Source: CAVVUC01 sp963751395 (GTDB lineage: Bacteria; Verrucomicrobiota; Verrucomicrobiia; Chthoniobacterales; Chthoniobacteraceae). From it: DNA of 64,000 nt. Positions 1 to 8,666 of this stretch are shown here, piece after piece. Below the pieces are notes generated by a model. The model made no database searches. It saw only the letters and a program-made list of their open reading frames with translations, and was not told where the DNA came from. The first letter of the stretch is position 1. Every line of letters begins with the position of its first letter. Both the position numbers and the translations under genes were made by a program. Location of the stretch: contig CAVVUC010000004.1 in assembly GCA_963751395.1 (NCBI GenBank), positions 809,896 through 873,895 on the forward strand, read 5' to 3'.

Positions 1-1
1 C

Positions 2-403
2 GACCGCTCGTGGTACGGGCGCGTGCTGGTCGAGCGGGTCGAGGGCTTTGCCTCCGATGTGGAATGGAAGCGCGCCTACCGCGAGATCAACGAGTTCGAG
101 AAACTGCTGATCGACGACGGCACGATCCTCATCAAACTCTACCTGCACATCACCAAGGACGAGCAGTTGGCCCGCTTCAAGCGCCGCGAAGCCGATCCGC
201 TGAAGCACTGGAAAATCAGCGACGAAGACTGGCGCAACCGCAAGAAATGGGACGAACACAACGAAGCGGCGCATGACATGTTCGGGAAGACCTCCACCGA
301 GGAAGCGCCGTGGCACCTCATCGCGGCGAACTACAAATGGTACGCGCGCTTGAAGACGGTGAAGACAGTCGTCACCAGGCTGGAGAAGGCGCTGGCGAAG
401 TGA
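2..403 (+). CDS. ppk2: Polyphosphate kinase 2 family protein (C-terminal part)
   Basis: The gene enters from outside the window, so only about 133 C-terminal residues are visible. PPK2 enzymes transfer phosphate between polyphosphate and nucleotides in the cytoplasm. The visible part opens with DRSWYGRVLVERVEGFA, the family's conserved stretch after the Walker B region, and continues with the typical EFEKLL and HITKDEQ..RFKRRE segments and a KWDEHNEAAHDMF lid-like region. The stop codon overlaps the GTG start of the next gene (GTGA), which suggests translational coupling. The visible part cannot show whether it prefers ADP, GDP or AMP. Confidence 0.9.
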   Translation, partial: DRSWYGRVLVERVEGFASDVEWKRAYREINEFEKLLIDDGTILIKLYLHITKDEQLARFKRREADPLKHWKISDEDWRNRKKWDEHNEAAHDMFGKTSTEEAPWHLIAANYKWYARLKTVKTVVTRLEKALAK

Positions 404-1056
404 AACGGATCGCGTGTCTCGCAGCCGCCTGTCTCGCGCTCGCCGGCTGCGACCAGCTTTTCCAGGACAAGGCAGCGCAAGGGGCGGAGGAGGCGCAAAA
501 AAAGGCGAACGAGGGAAATTACGCCGCCGCGATCCTTGCCTACGAGAGCGCTCTCGATGGTTCCCCCAAGAGCGCGGACATCCATTTCCGGCTTGGTTTG
601 ATTTACGACGACAAGTTGAAGGAGCCGGTCAGCGCCGTGCATCATTTCCAGCGCTATCTCGATCTCGCTCCGAAAGGTTCGCATGCAAAAGACGCGCGTA
701 ATTTCATCAAGGAAGACGAGTTGAAACTGGTGACCTCGATGAGCAAAGGCGCCCTGATGACGCAGGAGGAGTCGGCGCGCCTGAAAAACGAAAACCTCCA
801 GCTCAGGAAACAACTCAACGAACTCCGCGCCACGCGAACCGCCGCGGTGAAGGGCGGGACGCCCGGCGAGCCTGTGCAGAAGCCGATTCCGCCCGGCGCG
901 AAAACTTACGTCGTGCAGCAGGGCGACACGCTCGCTTCCATCTCGCGCAAGTTTTACAAGAAATCGGGACGCTGGAAGGACATCCAGGACGCCAATTTCA
1001 ACGAACTCAACGGCACGGTGAAATTGAAGTCGGGGATGACTTTGATCATCCCGTAA
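400..1056 (+). CDS. Lipoprotein with TPR-like repeats and C-terminal LysM domain
   Basis: A 218-residue envelope protein. I chose the GTG that overlaps the stop of the preceding kinase gene because it begins directly with a lipoprotein signal: a short basic start, a hydrophobic core and a LAGC lipobox at residues 13-16. A longer in-frame start would bury this signal. Residues about 30-110 carry TPR-like helical pairs (YAAAILAYESAL, AVHHFQRYLDL), residues about 115-140 are a polar heptad-like stretch, and residues about 168-218 form a LysM module (YVVQQGDTLASISRKFY, then a hydrophobic MTLIIP end). It probably links the envelope to peptidoglycan; the partner is unknown. Confidence 0.8.
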   Translation: MKRIACLAAACLALAGCDQLFQDKAAQGAEEAQKKANEGNYAAAILAYESALDGSPKSADIHFRLGLIYDDKLKEPVSAVHHFQRYLDLAPKGSHAKDARNFIKEDELKLVTSMSKGALMTQEESARLKNENLQLRKQLNELRATRTAAVKGGTPGEPVQKPIPPGAKTYVVQQGDTLASISRKFYKKSGRWKDIQDANFNELNGTVKLKSGMTLIIP

Positions 1057-1105
1057 ACTCGCACGGCGGCTCGAAGCGGCGCGGTTGTCGCTTTCCGCTT
1101 TTGTG

Positions 1106-1480
1106 TTACTGCACCTGCGTGGATGACGACGTTGACGTTTGATCCTGGCCCTGGTGCTTTTTGCCGCATTTCTTCAAGTGCTTCTTTGCAGCGGCCTTTT
1201 CATTCGGTTCCAGCTTGCCGTCTCCGTTCGTGTCGAACTTCGCGAGCATCTTCTCGCGATGCTCTTCGCGGGCCGCTTTGAAAGCTTCCTTCTCATCGGG
1301 ATCGAGCACCCCGTTGTGGTTGGTGTCGAACTTCGCCATGATGCGCTCCTTCGCCTTGGGATGCCTGGCAAGAAACTCGTCCAGGTTGCCGGTTTTACCG
1401 GCGTTGGCGGCGAGAAGGTTCCACGGTGAGGCCATGCAGAAAACTGAGAGGCCCGTGACAAGAGCGATGTGTTTTTTCAT
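1106..1480 (-). CDS. Secreted EF-hand calcium-binding protein
   Basis: A 124-residue protein with a signal peptide (MKKHIAL start, cleavage near LLAANA) followed by a pair of EF-hand loops: DTNHNGVLDPDE and DTNGDGKLEPNE. Both loops keep Asp at positions 1, 3 and 5 or equivalents and Glu at position 12, so calcium binding is likely. The C terminus is lysine-rich and then Ser/Thr/Gln-rich. I start at the Met beginning the signal peptide rather than at a Met eight codons upstream. Small EF-hand proteins of this layout are common in Planctomycetota and Verrucomicrobiota; their role is mostly unknown. Confidence 0.8.
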   Translation of the reverse strand: MKKHIALVTGLSVFCMASPWNLLAANAGKTGNLDEFLARHPKAKERIMAKFDTNHNGVLDPDEKEAFKAAREEHREKMLAKFDTNGDGKLEPNEKAAAKKHLKKCGKKHQGQDQTSTSSSTQVQ

Positions 1481-1555
1481 AAGCAATTTCACTCCGATGA
1501 ACACCGGTTCCGCAAAACGGTTGCGAACGATTCCGTTCTCCTCCTGCTCCTGCTC

Positions 1556-1759
1556 TTACACCGTGGACTTGGGAGGAAAGTCCTTTGGCAGCATGCTCCA
1601 CTGGCAGCCGCTTCGATTAAGATAGAAGATCGCGTTGAGGATCATTCCGCGGGTGTGGCTGATGGGTCGTCCGCCAGGGTTAGCCTTGGGAATGAACGGA
1701 TCGAGGATGTTCCATTCGTCGTCTGTGAGATCACTTGGATAGGTTTGGGATGCATGCAT
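1556..1759 (-). pseudogene. IS5-type transposase N-terminal remnant
   Basis: The 67-residue open frame starts YPSDLTDDEWNILDPFIP and continues with GGRP, RGMILNAIFYLNRSGCQW and MLPKDFPP. This is the N-terminal DUF4096 region of IS5-family transposases. The frame stops where the family continues into the YWYF stretch, and the DDE catalytic part is absent downstream. Its start codon lies inside a perfect 20-bp palindrome. No terminal inverted repeats or second half were seen, so this is a dead fragment. The rest of the gap (1481-1555 and 1760-1947) shows nothing recognisable. Confidence 0.75.
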
Positions 1760-1764
1760 CCCAA
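1745..1764. repeat. Perfect 20-bp palindrome
   Basis: TTGGGATGCATGCATCCCAA is a perfect palindrome. It contains the start codon of the transposase remnant on the minus strand. It could be an operator or an element-end relic; nothing in the sequence decides between them. Confidence 0.6.
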
Positions 1765-1947
1765 GCTTGATGTATGGAGGTTAGGAATAGTCCAAGTGCT
1801 AATTTCAGGGGACTTTCTGGATGCGTTCCAAGGATTGGCTTGGCTTGAGGTAGGAAAGCTCGCACACGCCAAAACGCAGGCGACCCATAGAAAGACGGCT
1901 GACAATTTTTCTTCCTCCGAATAAGCTTCGGCATCGCATCCAATCCC

Positions 1948-2634
1948 ATGAAACTCACCTATCTCAGTCACTCCTGCTTCTTTGTCGAAACATCAACGCA
2001 TCGTCTGATCATCGATCCGTTTCTCACCGGCAATCCATTGGCGAAAATGAAAGCCGATGACGTGCAGTGCGATTTCATCCTTATTTCGCACGGGCATGAG
2101 GATCATTTCGGCGATGCCGTGGAAATCTCGAAGCGCACCGGAGCCACCATTGTCTCGAACTTCGAGATCGCAATGACCTGCGCCAGCCGCGGCGCGCGGA
2201 ACGTCCACCCGATGAATCCCGGCGGCGGATGGAATTTTCCGTTCGGGCGCGTGAAGATGACCATTGCGCATCACAGCTCCAGCAACGCCTCGGGCGACGG
2301 CTTCGCGTATCTCGGAAACCCGTGCGGCCTGCTCATCATCGCCAACGGCAGGACGCTCTACCACGCGGGCGACACGGCGCTTTTCACCGACATGAAATTG
2401 ATCGGCGAACTGAACCACATCGACGTCGCGATGCTGCCGATCGGCGACAACTTCACCATGGGCATCGACGACGCGGCCATCGCGGTCGAGTTCCTCAAAG
2501 CCGACCTCGCGATCCCGATGCACTTCAACACATTCGACCTCATCAAGGTCGATCCTCATGCATTCGTGAAAAAAGTCGAAGCCGGCGCGATGCGGGCGAA
2601 AGTGCTCGAAGTCGGCGAGAGCATCGACTGCTGA
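1948..2634 (+). CDS. UPF0173 metal-dependent hydrolase (metallo-beta-lactamase fold)
   Basis: A 228-residue cytoplasmic protein matching the UPF0173 (YtkL-like) branch of the metallo-beta-lactamase superfamily in length and layout. The zinc motif appears as SHGHEDHFGD near residues 48-57, with later ligands in AHHSSS, YHAGDTALF and the C-terminal PMHFNTF. The physiological substrate of the family is unsettled. It stands alone: the transposase remnant is upstream and a 247-bp intergenic stretch follows it. Confidence 0.88.
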   Translation: MKLTYLSHSCFFVETSTHRLIIDPFLTGNPLAKMKADDVQCDFILISHGHEDHFGDAVEISKRTGATIVSNFEIAMTCASRGARNVHPMNPGGGWNFPFGRVKMTIAHHSSSNASGDGFAYLGNPCGLLIIANGRTLYHAGDTALFTDMKLIGELNHIDVAMLPIGDNFTMGIDDAAIAVEFLKADLAIPMHFNTFDLIKVDPHAFVKKVEAGAMRAKVLEVGESIDC

Positions 2635-2881
2635 ACCTGTTCTGCCGGAATCTGCATTCGCGCCCGCCGCAGCGTGGGCGCTTAAAACGCGGATCGGTGC
2701 CGGGGAGTGAAGGTGGTCTTACCGGCGCAGATCCTTTCGGCACGAAGGACCGGATCACGTCAGCGCTGTCCGGCGAATCCATGCCACATGATAGCAAACC
2801 ACCACCTGTTGACTGCGCACAACTCGTGACTCGACTGTGACGGCGAATCCGGTAAACTTTAGTTGCGAAAGCGAGGCAAAG

Positions 2882-3595
2882 ATGAATTTCGATTGGAACT
2901 TCTTCATAACGCTGGGTTTCGTGCTGGTGGTCGTCGTCGTGTTGGGGTTCCTGAGCGGAGCTTGGTCGAGATGGGAGGAACGCCGGCGTCGGAAGAAAAT
3001 GGCGCGCGCGGAAGTGGAACTGGGCCTGGAGCCGGTGGACAAATCCGACCCCGAACTCCAGGAACGGTTCGCGCGGTTGCAGCGCCAACGCCTTCACCCA
3101 CCGCGCATCGGTCTCGCTTGGAAACGCGAGGAATCCAATGGACGGTTCTATGTCTTCCTGTTGTGGGTCAACACAGCCAACCAAGGTTACCAGTTGGAGG
3201 GGCACTGTGTCATGGCCGTGTCGCCACGGCTCAACCTGCCGCGGTTCGGCCTTTTGCCCAAGACCGAATTGCCGGGTTTCATTTTCGACTTGTTGCGCCG
3301 GGCCCAAGAATACACCGTCAACTGCCTCGGCCGGGTGCCGATTGCGGGCCAGCCTGAATTTGATCGCCACTACGACGTGGTCGGGGAAGACAAAGCCGCC
3401 ATCCAGCAGTTCCTCACGGAACCGCGCTTGCGCGAGTTGGCGCGGTTGCCGTATCGCAGTTTGGAAGCCGGTGGCGATATGTTCCGTTATTCGCGCTGGG
3501 AGACCTTCACCGGCAACAAGAACCAATGCGCCGATCTCAGCGAGCTGCTCGACGAAGCGCGACTGCTTTGCCGCGAGTTTCAGAGGCGCGACTGA
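2882..3595 (+). CDS. Hypothetical single-pass membrane protein
   Basis: I do not recognise the family. The protein is 237 residues from the chosen ATG, which directly precedes the only membrane helix (about residues 7-25, FFITLGFVLVVVVVLGFLSG); an in-frame start 45 bases upstream would add an unlikely polar leader. The helix is followed by a strongly basic patch (RWEERRRRKKM), so the long C-terminal domain should face the cytoplasm. That domain is mixed alpha/beta with WVNTANQGYQLEGHCVMAV and FDRHYDVVGED stretches and no catalytic motif I can name. The gap upstream (2635-2881) holds nothing I can support. Confidence 0.6.
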   Translation: MNFDWNFFITLGFVLVVVVVLGFLSGAWSRWEERRRRKKMARAEVELGLEPVDKSDPELQERFARLQRQRLHPPRIGLAWKREESNGRFYVFLLWVNTANQGYQLEGHCVMAVSPRLNLPRFGLLPKTELPGFIFDLLRRAQEYTVNCLGRVPIAGQPEFDRHYDVVGEDKAAIQQFLTEPRLRELARLPYRSLEAGGDMFRYSRWETFTGNKNQCADLSELLDEARLLCREFQRRD

Positions 3596-3639
3596 CGACC
3601 CCACTTCGACGGGTTTTTCGGGGAAGCGTCAAGGCCTGA

Positions 3640-3915
3640 CCCCGTGCTACTGACGAAATCCCTTGGGGCGTCCAATTTCCGGCGGCCCTCACCGTTTTCA
3701 TCGCGGGGCTGATGGTCGGGCGCACACCGGAATATCCCGGCAAAAAAATCGAGGCCGCAGGAATCCGCCGGGCGGTCGTCGCGGTGCTCGCGCCCTGCGT
3801 GTTGATCCTCATCGGAGCAGCCACAGGCGTTTCCCCGGAGGCCGGTCTCGCGGGGCTGAACAACAACGGCCCGCACGGATCGGGCGAAATCCTTTACGCA
3901 TTCGTCTCACGGTGA
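3640..3915 (+). pseudogene. kdpA: kdpA remnant (potassium-transporting ATPase subunit A)
   Basis: The frame reads LTVFIAGLMVGRTPEYPGKK followed about 45 residues later by NNNGPHG...EILYAFVS. In intact KdpA these correspond to the VGRTPEYLGKKIE and NPGPHGFSEILYA segments in the last third of a protein of roughly 560 residues. An in-frame TGA stands just upstream at 3637 and the frame ends right after YAFVS, before the NNNGSAFAG selectivity segment. No kdpB, kdpC or kdpD lies nearby. The left edge abuts CAAGGCCTGACCCC, which resembles sequences around REP/RAYT elements. This is a non-functional fragment. Confidence 0.75.
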
Positions 3916-3979
3916 ACACGAATCTTCACAACTACCTTCTCGCCACAATCGGCGTCATCCTGATAGAAAAGCGCATTCC

Positions 3980-6283
3980 TTGCAGCTATTCATGAAACCC
4001 GAACCGCGTCCTGCCGTTCCATTGCCGCGACCTGTTGCCCGTCCGCAGCGTGCCGTCGCGCTCGCTCGGCGCGCGGCGCATCCTTCGTCTAAAACTGAGG
4101 CGCTCAACCGGAAATCCGCCCGTTCACGGAACCGCTTCCTTTTCTGGTTTCCGATCTTGCTCGCTTTGGCGGTCGGCGCGTTTTTCTTCGTCAAATCCGG
4201 CGGCGTCGATCAGATCCCCTTTGCTGGCGGCCTGCATCGAGCGGCTCCGGCGCCACCCGAGCCGATCGAGAGCGATGCGCCCGCAGCCGCCATTGCGCAG
4301 CCTCGCGCCGTTGCTCCCGCTGTTGCTCCCGCTGCGGCGCCCTCCGCCAGGCGGCAGGCGATGACCGCGCCGCCCGCGCCGATCCCGGCCGCACCACCCG
4401 CGACCGCTGCCGCGATGGTCCAGTCCGACAACTTTCCCGGTATCCCGCCGTTGAGCCTCTCCGCTGCCGTGAAAGCCGGTGATCCCGATCGCCAGCAACT
4501 CCTGTTTGCCGCGCAATGGGCGGCATCCACCGGTAACTGGACCCGCTACTTCACCGCGCTGAAAGACGCCATCGCTGCCGCCGCTGGCACCGGGCCGTGG
4601 CAGCAACGTCCCTACAACATCGAACGGTTGCTCGCGCTCCCCACGCCGGTGCTTGCCGTCGAGCAGGCAAAATTCATCCGAGCCGTCGGCAGCGGCACGC
4701 TCACGAGCTTCGGCAGGGACGGTGCGAGCAAGGATTTCCTCAACTGGCTCTTCGCGCGGCCGCAGGTGCTCGCGGCATTCAGCGAGACGATCCAGCCGCA
4801 GGACAACGCCTCGAATGCTCTGCTCCAGTGGCGCACGATCTGGAGTGACGACGTGGAGAACCGCGGCAAGCTCTCCAGTCTCGCCATCGCCTGCGCGCTC
4901 GTCTTCGACGAACCAATCAAGATCAACCCGAACATCTACGGCTTCAGCGAAGAGTATGTAGGTGGAGGTGAGACGAGGCGCACCGCTACCGGTCCGACTG
5001 AGGCATCGGCGATGGCGCGCTACCGCTTCTACCGCGATAGCGCGAAGAAGGGTTCGCTGAAAGTCTCGCTGGACGAGATGACGCCATGGGAACTCGTGTG
5101 GGTGGTCGATGCGCCGGTGCCCGAGAGCGAACTCATCTGGGCGCAGAAATACGTGAACTATTCGCGCCGCGATTGGGGCAAGGCTTACGGCCACATCCGC
5201 TATCGCATGGATCGCGCGACGCAGGGCGTGAATCCCTACAAGGCTTACACGTTCGCGGAGATCGAGAAGGAAGGAGGCATCTGCGGCGATCAGGCTTATT
5301 TCGCGGCGATGACGGCGAAGGCGAACGGCATCCCTGCGACGATCATCGGCGGCGAGGGCGACCGCGGCGGCCACGCGTGGTTTGGCTACGGCATCGCCCG
5401 CAACGACTGGAACCTGAACACCGGCCGCTACGCGGACAATTTCGCCGCCGGCACCACGCGCGATCCGCAGACGGGTCGCACGATCAAGGAACACGAGCTG
5501 CGGCAGCTCACTGACCCTGCGCGGCGCACGGCAAATTATGAGAAGAGCAAAAAGCTCCTCATCCTCGCCAGCTTGCTGAAGGACGCCGGCAAGCGCGATC
5601 TCGCCATGCTCGCGTACGACGGAGCCCTGCAATTCGCGCCGAAGAACTACGACGCGTGGGTTGCGAAGCTCGACAACCTCGCTTCCGCGAAAGTGCCCGC
5701 CGATGAGTGGCTCCGAGAGAGCGCGCGGATGCGCACGACGTTCCGCGGGTTCTCCGACATGGTGGAGGAGATCGACAAGCGCGAGGCCGCCTACGTCGCT
5801 GCGAATGGCGACAACGACGCCGCGCGCAAGCTCGTGCATCGCCAGACCGCGCGCATGGAGCGAAAGGACAGCGAGCGCACCGACCTCATCCTCGACAGCG
5901 TCTTCCGGGAAACTGACATCGCCGCGAAAGCTGGCGACGCCGAAGCCGTCGGCCGCATCTACCGCGACGCGCTGCGCGACCAGGGCGAGGAAGTCGTCGC
6001 CTTCAAAAAGATCGCCGACCGCTACTACGACTGGGGCAGGACGGCCGGCAAAGGCGCGGACGTGACGAAGCATCTCGTCGCTTACTTCGATCGCACGCAC
6101 GACGAACCGACCAGCGATGTCTTTGCCATCGGCGCCTACCGCGGCGTCCTGCGCAGCCTCAGCCACATGGCCAGGGAGCAGAAACTCGATCCGCTCCAGC
6201 GCCGCCTCGATCGCCGCGAGGAAAAGCTCATGGAACTCGAAGTCAAGCTCGGGAAGCTCCAGAGCAAAGGCGCGGATCGGTAA
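3980..6283 (+). CDS. Transglutaminase-like domain membrane protein
   Basis: A 767-residue protein with a basic, proline-rich cytoplasmic start, one membrane anchor at about residues 53-70 (FWFPILLALAVGAFFFV), an Ala/Pro-rich linker to about residue 145, and a large exported part. A transglutaminase-like catalytic triad is visible: Cys435 in GGICGDQAYF, His465 in GGHAWF and Asp476 in RNDWN. The C-terminal 270 residues are helical and TPR-like (AMLAYDGALQFAPKNYDAW). Bacterial members often act as cysteine peptidases or in cell-wall metabolism; the substrate cannot be inferred here. A second ATG four codons in (3992) is an equally possible start. Confidence 0.65.
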   Translation: MQLFMKPEPRPAVPLPRPVARPQRAVALARRAAHPSSKTEALNRKSARSRNRFLFWFPILLALAVGAFFFVKSGGVDQIPFAGGLHRAAPAPPEPIESDAPAAAIAQPRAVAPAVAPAAAPSARRQAMTAPPAPIPAAPPATAAAMVQSDNFPGIPPLSLSAAVKAGDPDRQQLLFAAQWAASTGNWTRYFTALKDAIAAAAGTGPWQQRPYNIERLLALPTPVLAVEQAKFIRAVGSGTLTSFGRDGASKDFLNWLFARPQVLAAFSETIQPQDNASNALLQWRTIWSDDVENRGKLSSLAIACALVFDEPIKINPNIYGFSEEYVGGGETRRTATGPTEASAMARYRFYRDSAKKGSLKVSLDEMTPWELVWVVDAPVPESELIWAQKYVNYSRRDWGKAYGHIRYRMDRATQGVNPYKAYTFAEIEKEGGICGDQAYFAAMTAKANGIPATIIGGEGDRGGHAWFGYGIARNDWNLNTGRYADNFAAGTTRDPQTGRTIKEHELRQLTDPARRTANYEKSKKLLILASLLKDAGKRDLAMLAYDGALQFAPKNYDAWVAKLDNLASAKVPADEWLRESARMRTTFRGFSDMVEEIDKREAAYVAANGDNDAARKLVHRQTARMERKDSERTDLILDSVFRETDIAAKAGDAEAVGRIYRDALRDQGEEVVAFKKIADRYYDWGRTAGKGADVTKHLVAYFDRTHDEPTSDVFAIGAYRGVLRSLSHMAREQKLDPLQRRLDRREEKLMELEVKLGKLQSKGADR

Positions 6284-6492
6284 GGGAGCAGCCCCCCTCG
6301 CTCCCCGGCAACGCTCGACGCCCGGCCCGGTGACCGAGCGGGCGCGCCGGGGCGAAAAGCAAATTCCTTGCAATTCACGGCGACGAATCGGAGTTCGCTA
6401 CACTGGCACTTCATGAAGGGATTCCCATGAACCGCCCAAATGTGGTTTGCCGGCCACGCATTTGTTGCCAAAGCCCCACTTTTGGAATGAGC

Positions 6493-6684
6493 AAAACGGA
6501 CCTGTGCATCATCGCTCACGTCCAAGACATCGAAGCGGTGCGGCGAAGCGATCTCCTTTTTCAATTCACGAATGCGGCCTTCATCTCTGCCACAGCCGGC
6601 GACGCGCCATCCGTTGGTCGAAAAGTAAACAGCCATTTCTCTGCCGAGTCCCCGCGACGCGCCCGTGATGACAATGCTTTTCAT
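6493..6684 (-). pseudogene. Short-chain dehydrogenase/reductase N-terminal remnant
   Basis: From an ATG at 6684 the frame reads SIVITGASRGLGREMA and GWRVAGCGR, the Rossmann nucleotide-binding TGxxxGxG motif, and then FDVLDVSDDAQV, the strand containing the conserved acidic pair. Similarity ends after about 64 residues. The frame stays open to 6136, but the remaining residues do not resemble the family: no NNA motif or YxxxK active site. The rest of the 549-bp gap (6284-6492 and 6685-6832) holds nothing I can identify. Confidence 0.65.
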
Positions 6685-6832
6685 GCAGGCATACCGCATC
6701 TACAGATTATTTCGCAAGCAGTTCAGCCGCCTTGCAGTTCAGCATCAGGTGGCTTTCATTCCGGGTGCTTATTTCATCGACTGGAGACTGCGCCTCTATT
6801 AGAACTCACGCGACCTTAGTCCCCCTTCAAAC

Positions 6833-8581
6833 ATGAAACTCCTCAAAATCGCTCTCGCCGTCTCGTTCACCGCCGCAAATTCCTTCGCCGCTCCGCCCAA
6901 AACCGATGCACCAGCCGAGGGCGTCGCGGTCGAAGATGCGGCAAAACAAGCCGCAACCAAGGAAACTCCGGAGCAGCGCGATGCCCGGATGAAATGGTGG
7001 CGCGAGGCGAAGTTCGGCCTGTTCCTTCACTGGGGCGTCTATGCCGTGCCCGCCGGCAAATACGGCGACAAGACGAGCTACGGCGAGTGGATCATGAACT
7101 CGGCGAAAATTCCCGTCGCGGAATACCAGGGCTTCGCGAAGCAGTTCAATCCGGTGAAATACGATCCGGTCAAATGGGCGCAGATCGCGAAGGATGCAGG
7201 GATGCGCTACATCGTCATCACGTCGAAACATCACGACGGCTTCGCGCTGTTCCCATCCGACGCCAGCAAATGGAACATCGCCGACGCGACGCCTTACAAA
7301 AAGGATCTGCTCGGCCCGCTCGTGGAAGCGGCGAAGGCCGACGGACTCAAGATCGGCTTCTACTATTCGCAATCGCAGGACTGGAACAATCCCGGCGGTG
7401 CGAAGTCCGGCTTCAAAGAGGGCGAGGGCTGGGACGACGCGCACAAGGGCGACTACGATGCCTATTTGAAAAACGTCGCCGTGCCGCAAGTCCGCGAGTT
7501 GCTCACGCGCTACCCGATCAACATCCTCTGGTGGGACACGCCGATGCACATGACGCCCGAGCGCGCAGCGCCGCTCGCCGCGCTCACAAAGCTGCGCCCC
7601 GGCCTGATGATGAACAACCGTCTCGGCGGCGGCTTCAGCGGCGACACCGCGACGCCGGAGCAGTTCGTGCCGGTCACGGGCTATCCCGGCGATTGGGAGA
7701 CGTGCATGACGATGAACAACCACTGGGGCTACAACGCCTACGACGACAAATGGAAGTCGTCCGCCGAACTCATCCAGAAGCTCGCCGACATCTGCGCGAA
7801 GGGCGGAAACTTTTTGCTGAACATCGGCCCGACGGCGGAAGGCGAATTCCCGCCCGCATGCATCGAGCGGCTGCACGACATGGGCGTCTGGCTGAAGGCA
7901 AACGGCGAGTCGATCTACGGCACGAGCGCGGGGCCGTTCCCGTATCTCTCATGGGGCGTGGCCACGCGCAAAGGCAACACGCTTTACCTGCATGTCTTCG
8001 AGTGGCCGAAAGACGGCAAGCTGCGCGTGCCGTTGAAAAACGAAGCGAAGTCCGCGTCGCTTCTCAAGGAGCCGGGGAAAAAGCTGAACGTCACGCGCGA
8101 ACCCGGGCGGCTCGTGATTGATCTGCCCGCGAAAGCTACGGACGCGGTGGACTCGGTGATCAAGCTCGCGATTGACGGCGAGCCTGCGGCGATGCCAATC
8201 CCATCGGCGGGAGCGACCGCCACGGCCTCCGCTTCCATGCCCGGAAACGATCCTGCCAACGCAATCGACGGCACCGGCCAGAAACGCTGGCGCGCCCCTG
8301 CGGATGTGAAATCGGCATGGCTCGAACTCGACCTCGGCAAGCCGACGGAGATTGCCGCATTCGGAATTGATGAACCCGATGTGTGGCCGCGAATGAAGCA
8401 GAAATTCACGCTGGAAGTTCCCGACGGCGAGGGCTGGAAAAAAATCGCCGAAGGCTCGACCAGCGGTCACGGCGTGAAGAAAAAGATCGAGCCTGTGACC
8501 GCGCAAAAATTCCGCGTCACGATGGAGTGCGAGAAAGGCTCGCCCGGCATCGCGGAGTTGCAGCTTTACCGGCCGGAGTAA
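6833..8581 (+). CDS. Secreted alpha-L-fucosidase, GH29, with C-terminal F5/8C-like domain
   Basis: A 582-residue exo-fucosidase that releases alpha-linked L-fucose. Signal peptide at residues 1-20 (cleavage near SFAA). The GH29 barrel begins at WWREAKFGLFLHWGVYA and includes the ITSKHHDGFALF signature. The nucleophile is Asp235 in NILWWDTP, and GGNFLLNIGP marks the end of the barrel. A beta-sandwich follows, and residues about 455-582 look like a discoidin/F5/8C carbohydrate-binding domain (ANAIDG, WLELDLG, AELQLYRPE). It starts a same-strand run with a second GH29, an esterase and a DUF4450 gene. No Shine-Dalgarno is evident before the ATG. Confidence 0.92.
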   Translation: MKLLKIALAVSFTAANSFAAPPKTDAPAEGVAVEDAAKQAATKETPEQRDARMKWWREAKFGLFLHWGVYAVPAGKYGDKTSYGEWIMNSAKIPVAEYQGFAKQFNPVKYDPVKWAQIAKDAGMRYIVITSKHHDGFALFPSDASKWNIADATPYKKDLLGPLVEAAKADGLKIGFYYSQSQDWNNPGGAKSGFKEGEGWDDAHKGDYDAYLKNVAVPQVRELLTRYPINILWWDTPMHMTPERAAPLAALTKLRPGLMMNNRLGGGFSGDTATPEQFVPVTGYPGDWETCMTMNNHWGYNAYDDKWKSSAELIQKLADICAKGGNFLLNIGPTAEGEFPPACIERLHDMGVWLKANGESIYGTSAGPFPYLSWGVATRKGNTLYLHVFEWPKDGKLRVPLKNEAKSASLLKEPGKKLNVTREPGRLVIDLPAKATDAVDSVIKLAIDGEPAAMPIPSAGATATASASMPGNDPANAIDGTGQKRWRAPADVKSAWLELDLGKPTEIAAFGIDEPDVWPRMKQKFTLEVPDGEGWKKIAEGSTSGHGVKKKIEPVTAQKFRVTMECEKGSPGIAELQLYRPE

Positions 8582-8666
8582 TTTCGAGCCTCGCCCGCCA
8601 CCACCACTTTCTGCGCACGCCGCAAGAGTGATGCTTACGGCGTTCCATTTTTTCAAACACACCAAC

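Noticed and set aside
4124..6373. Open frame of about 749 codons on the minus strand opposite the transglutaminase-like gene
   Set aside because: It mirrors the real gene codon by codon, is Arg/Val/Ala-rich without domains, and arises from high GC at third positions.
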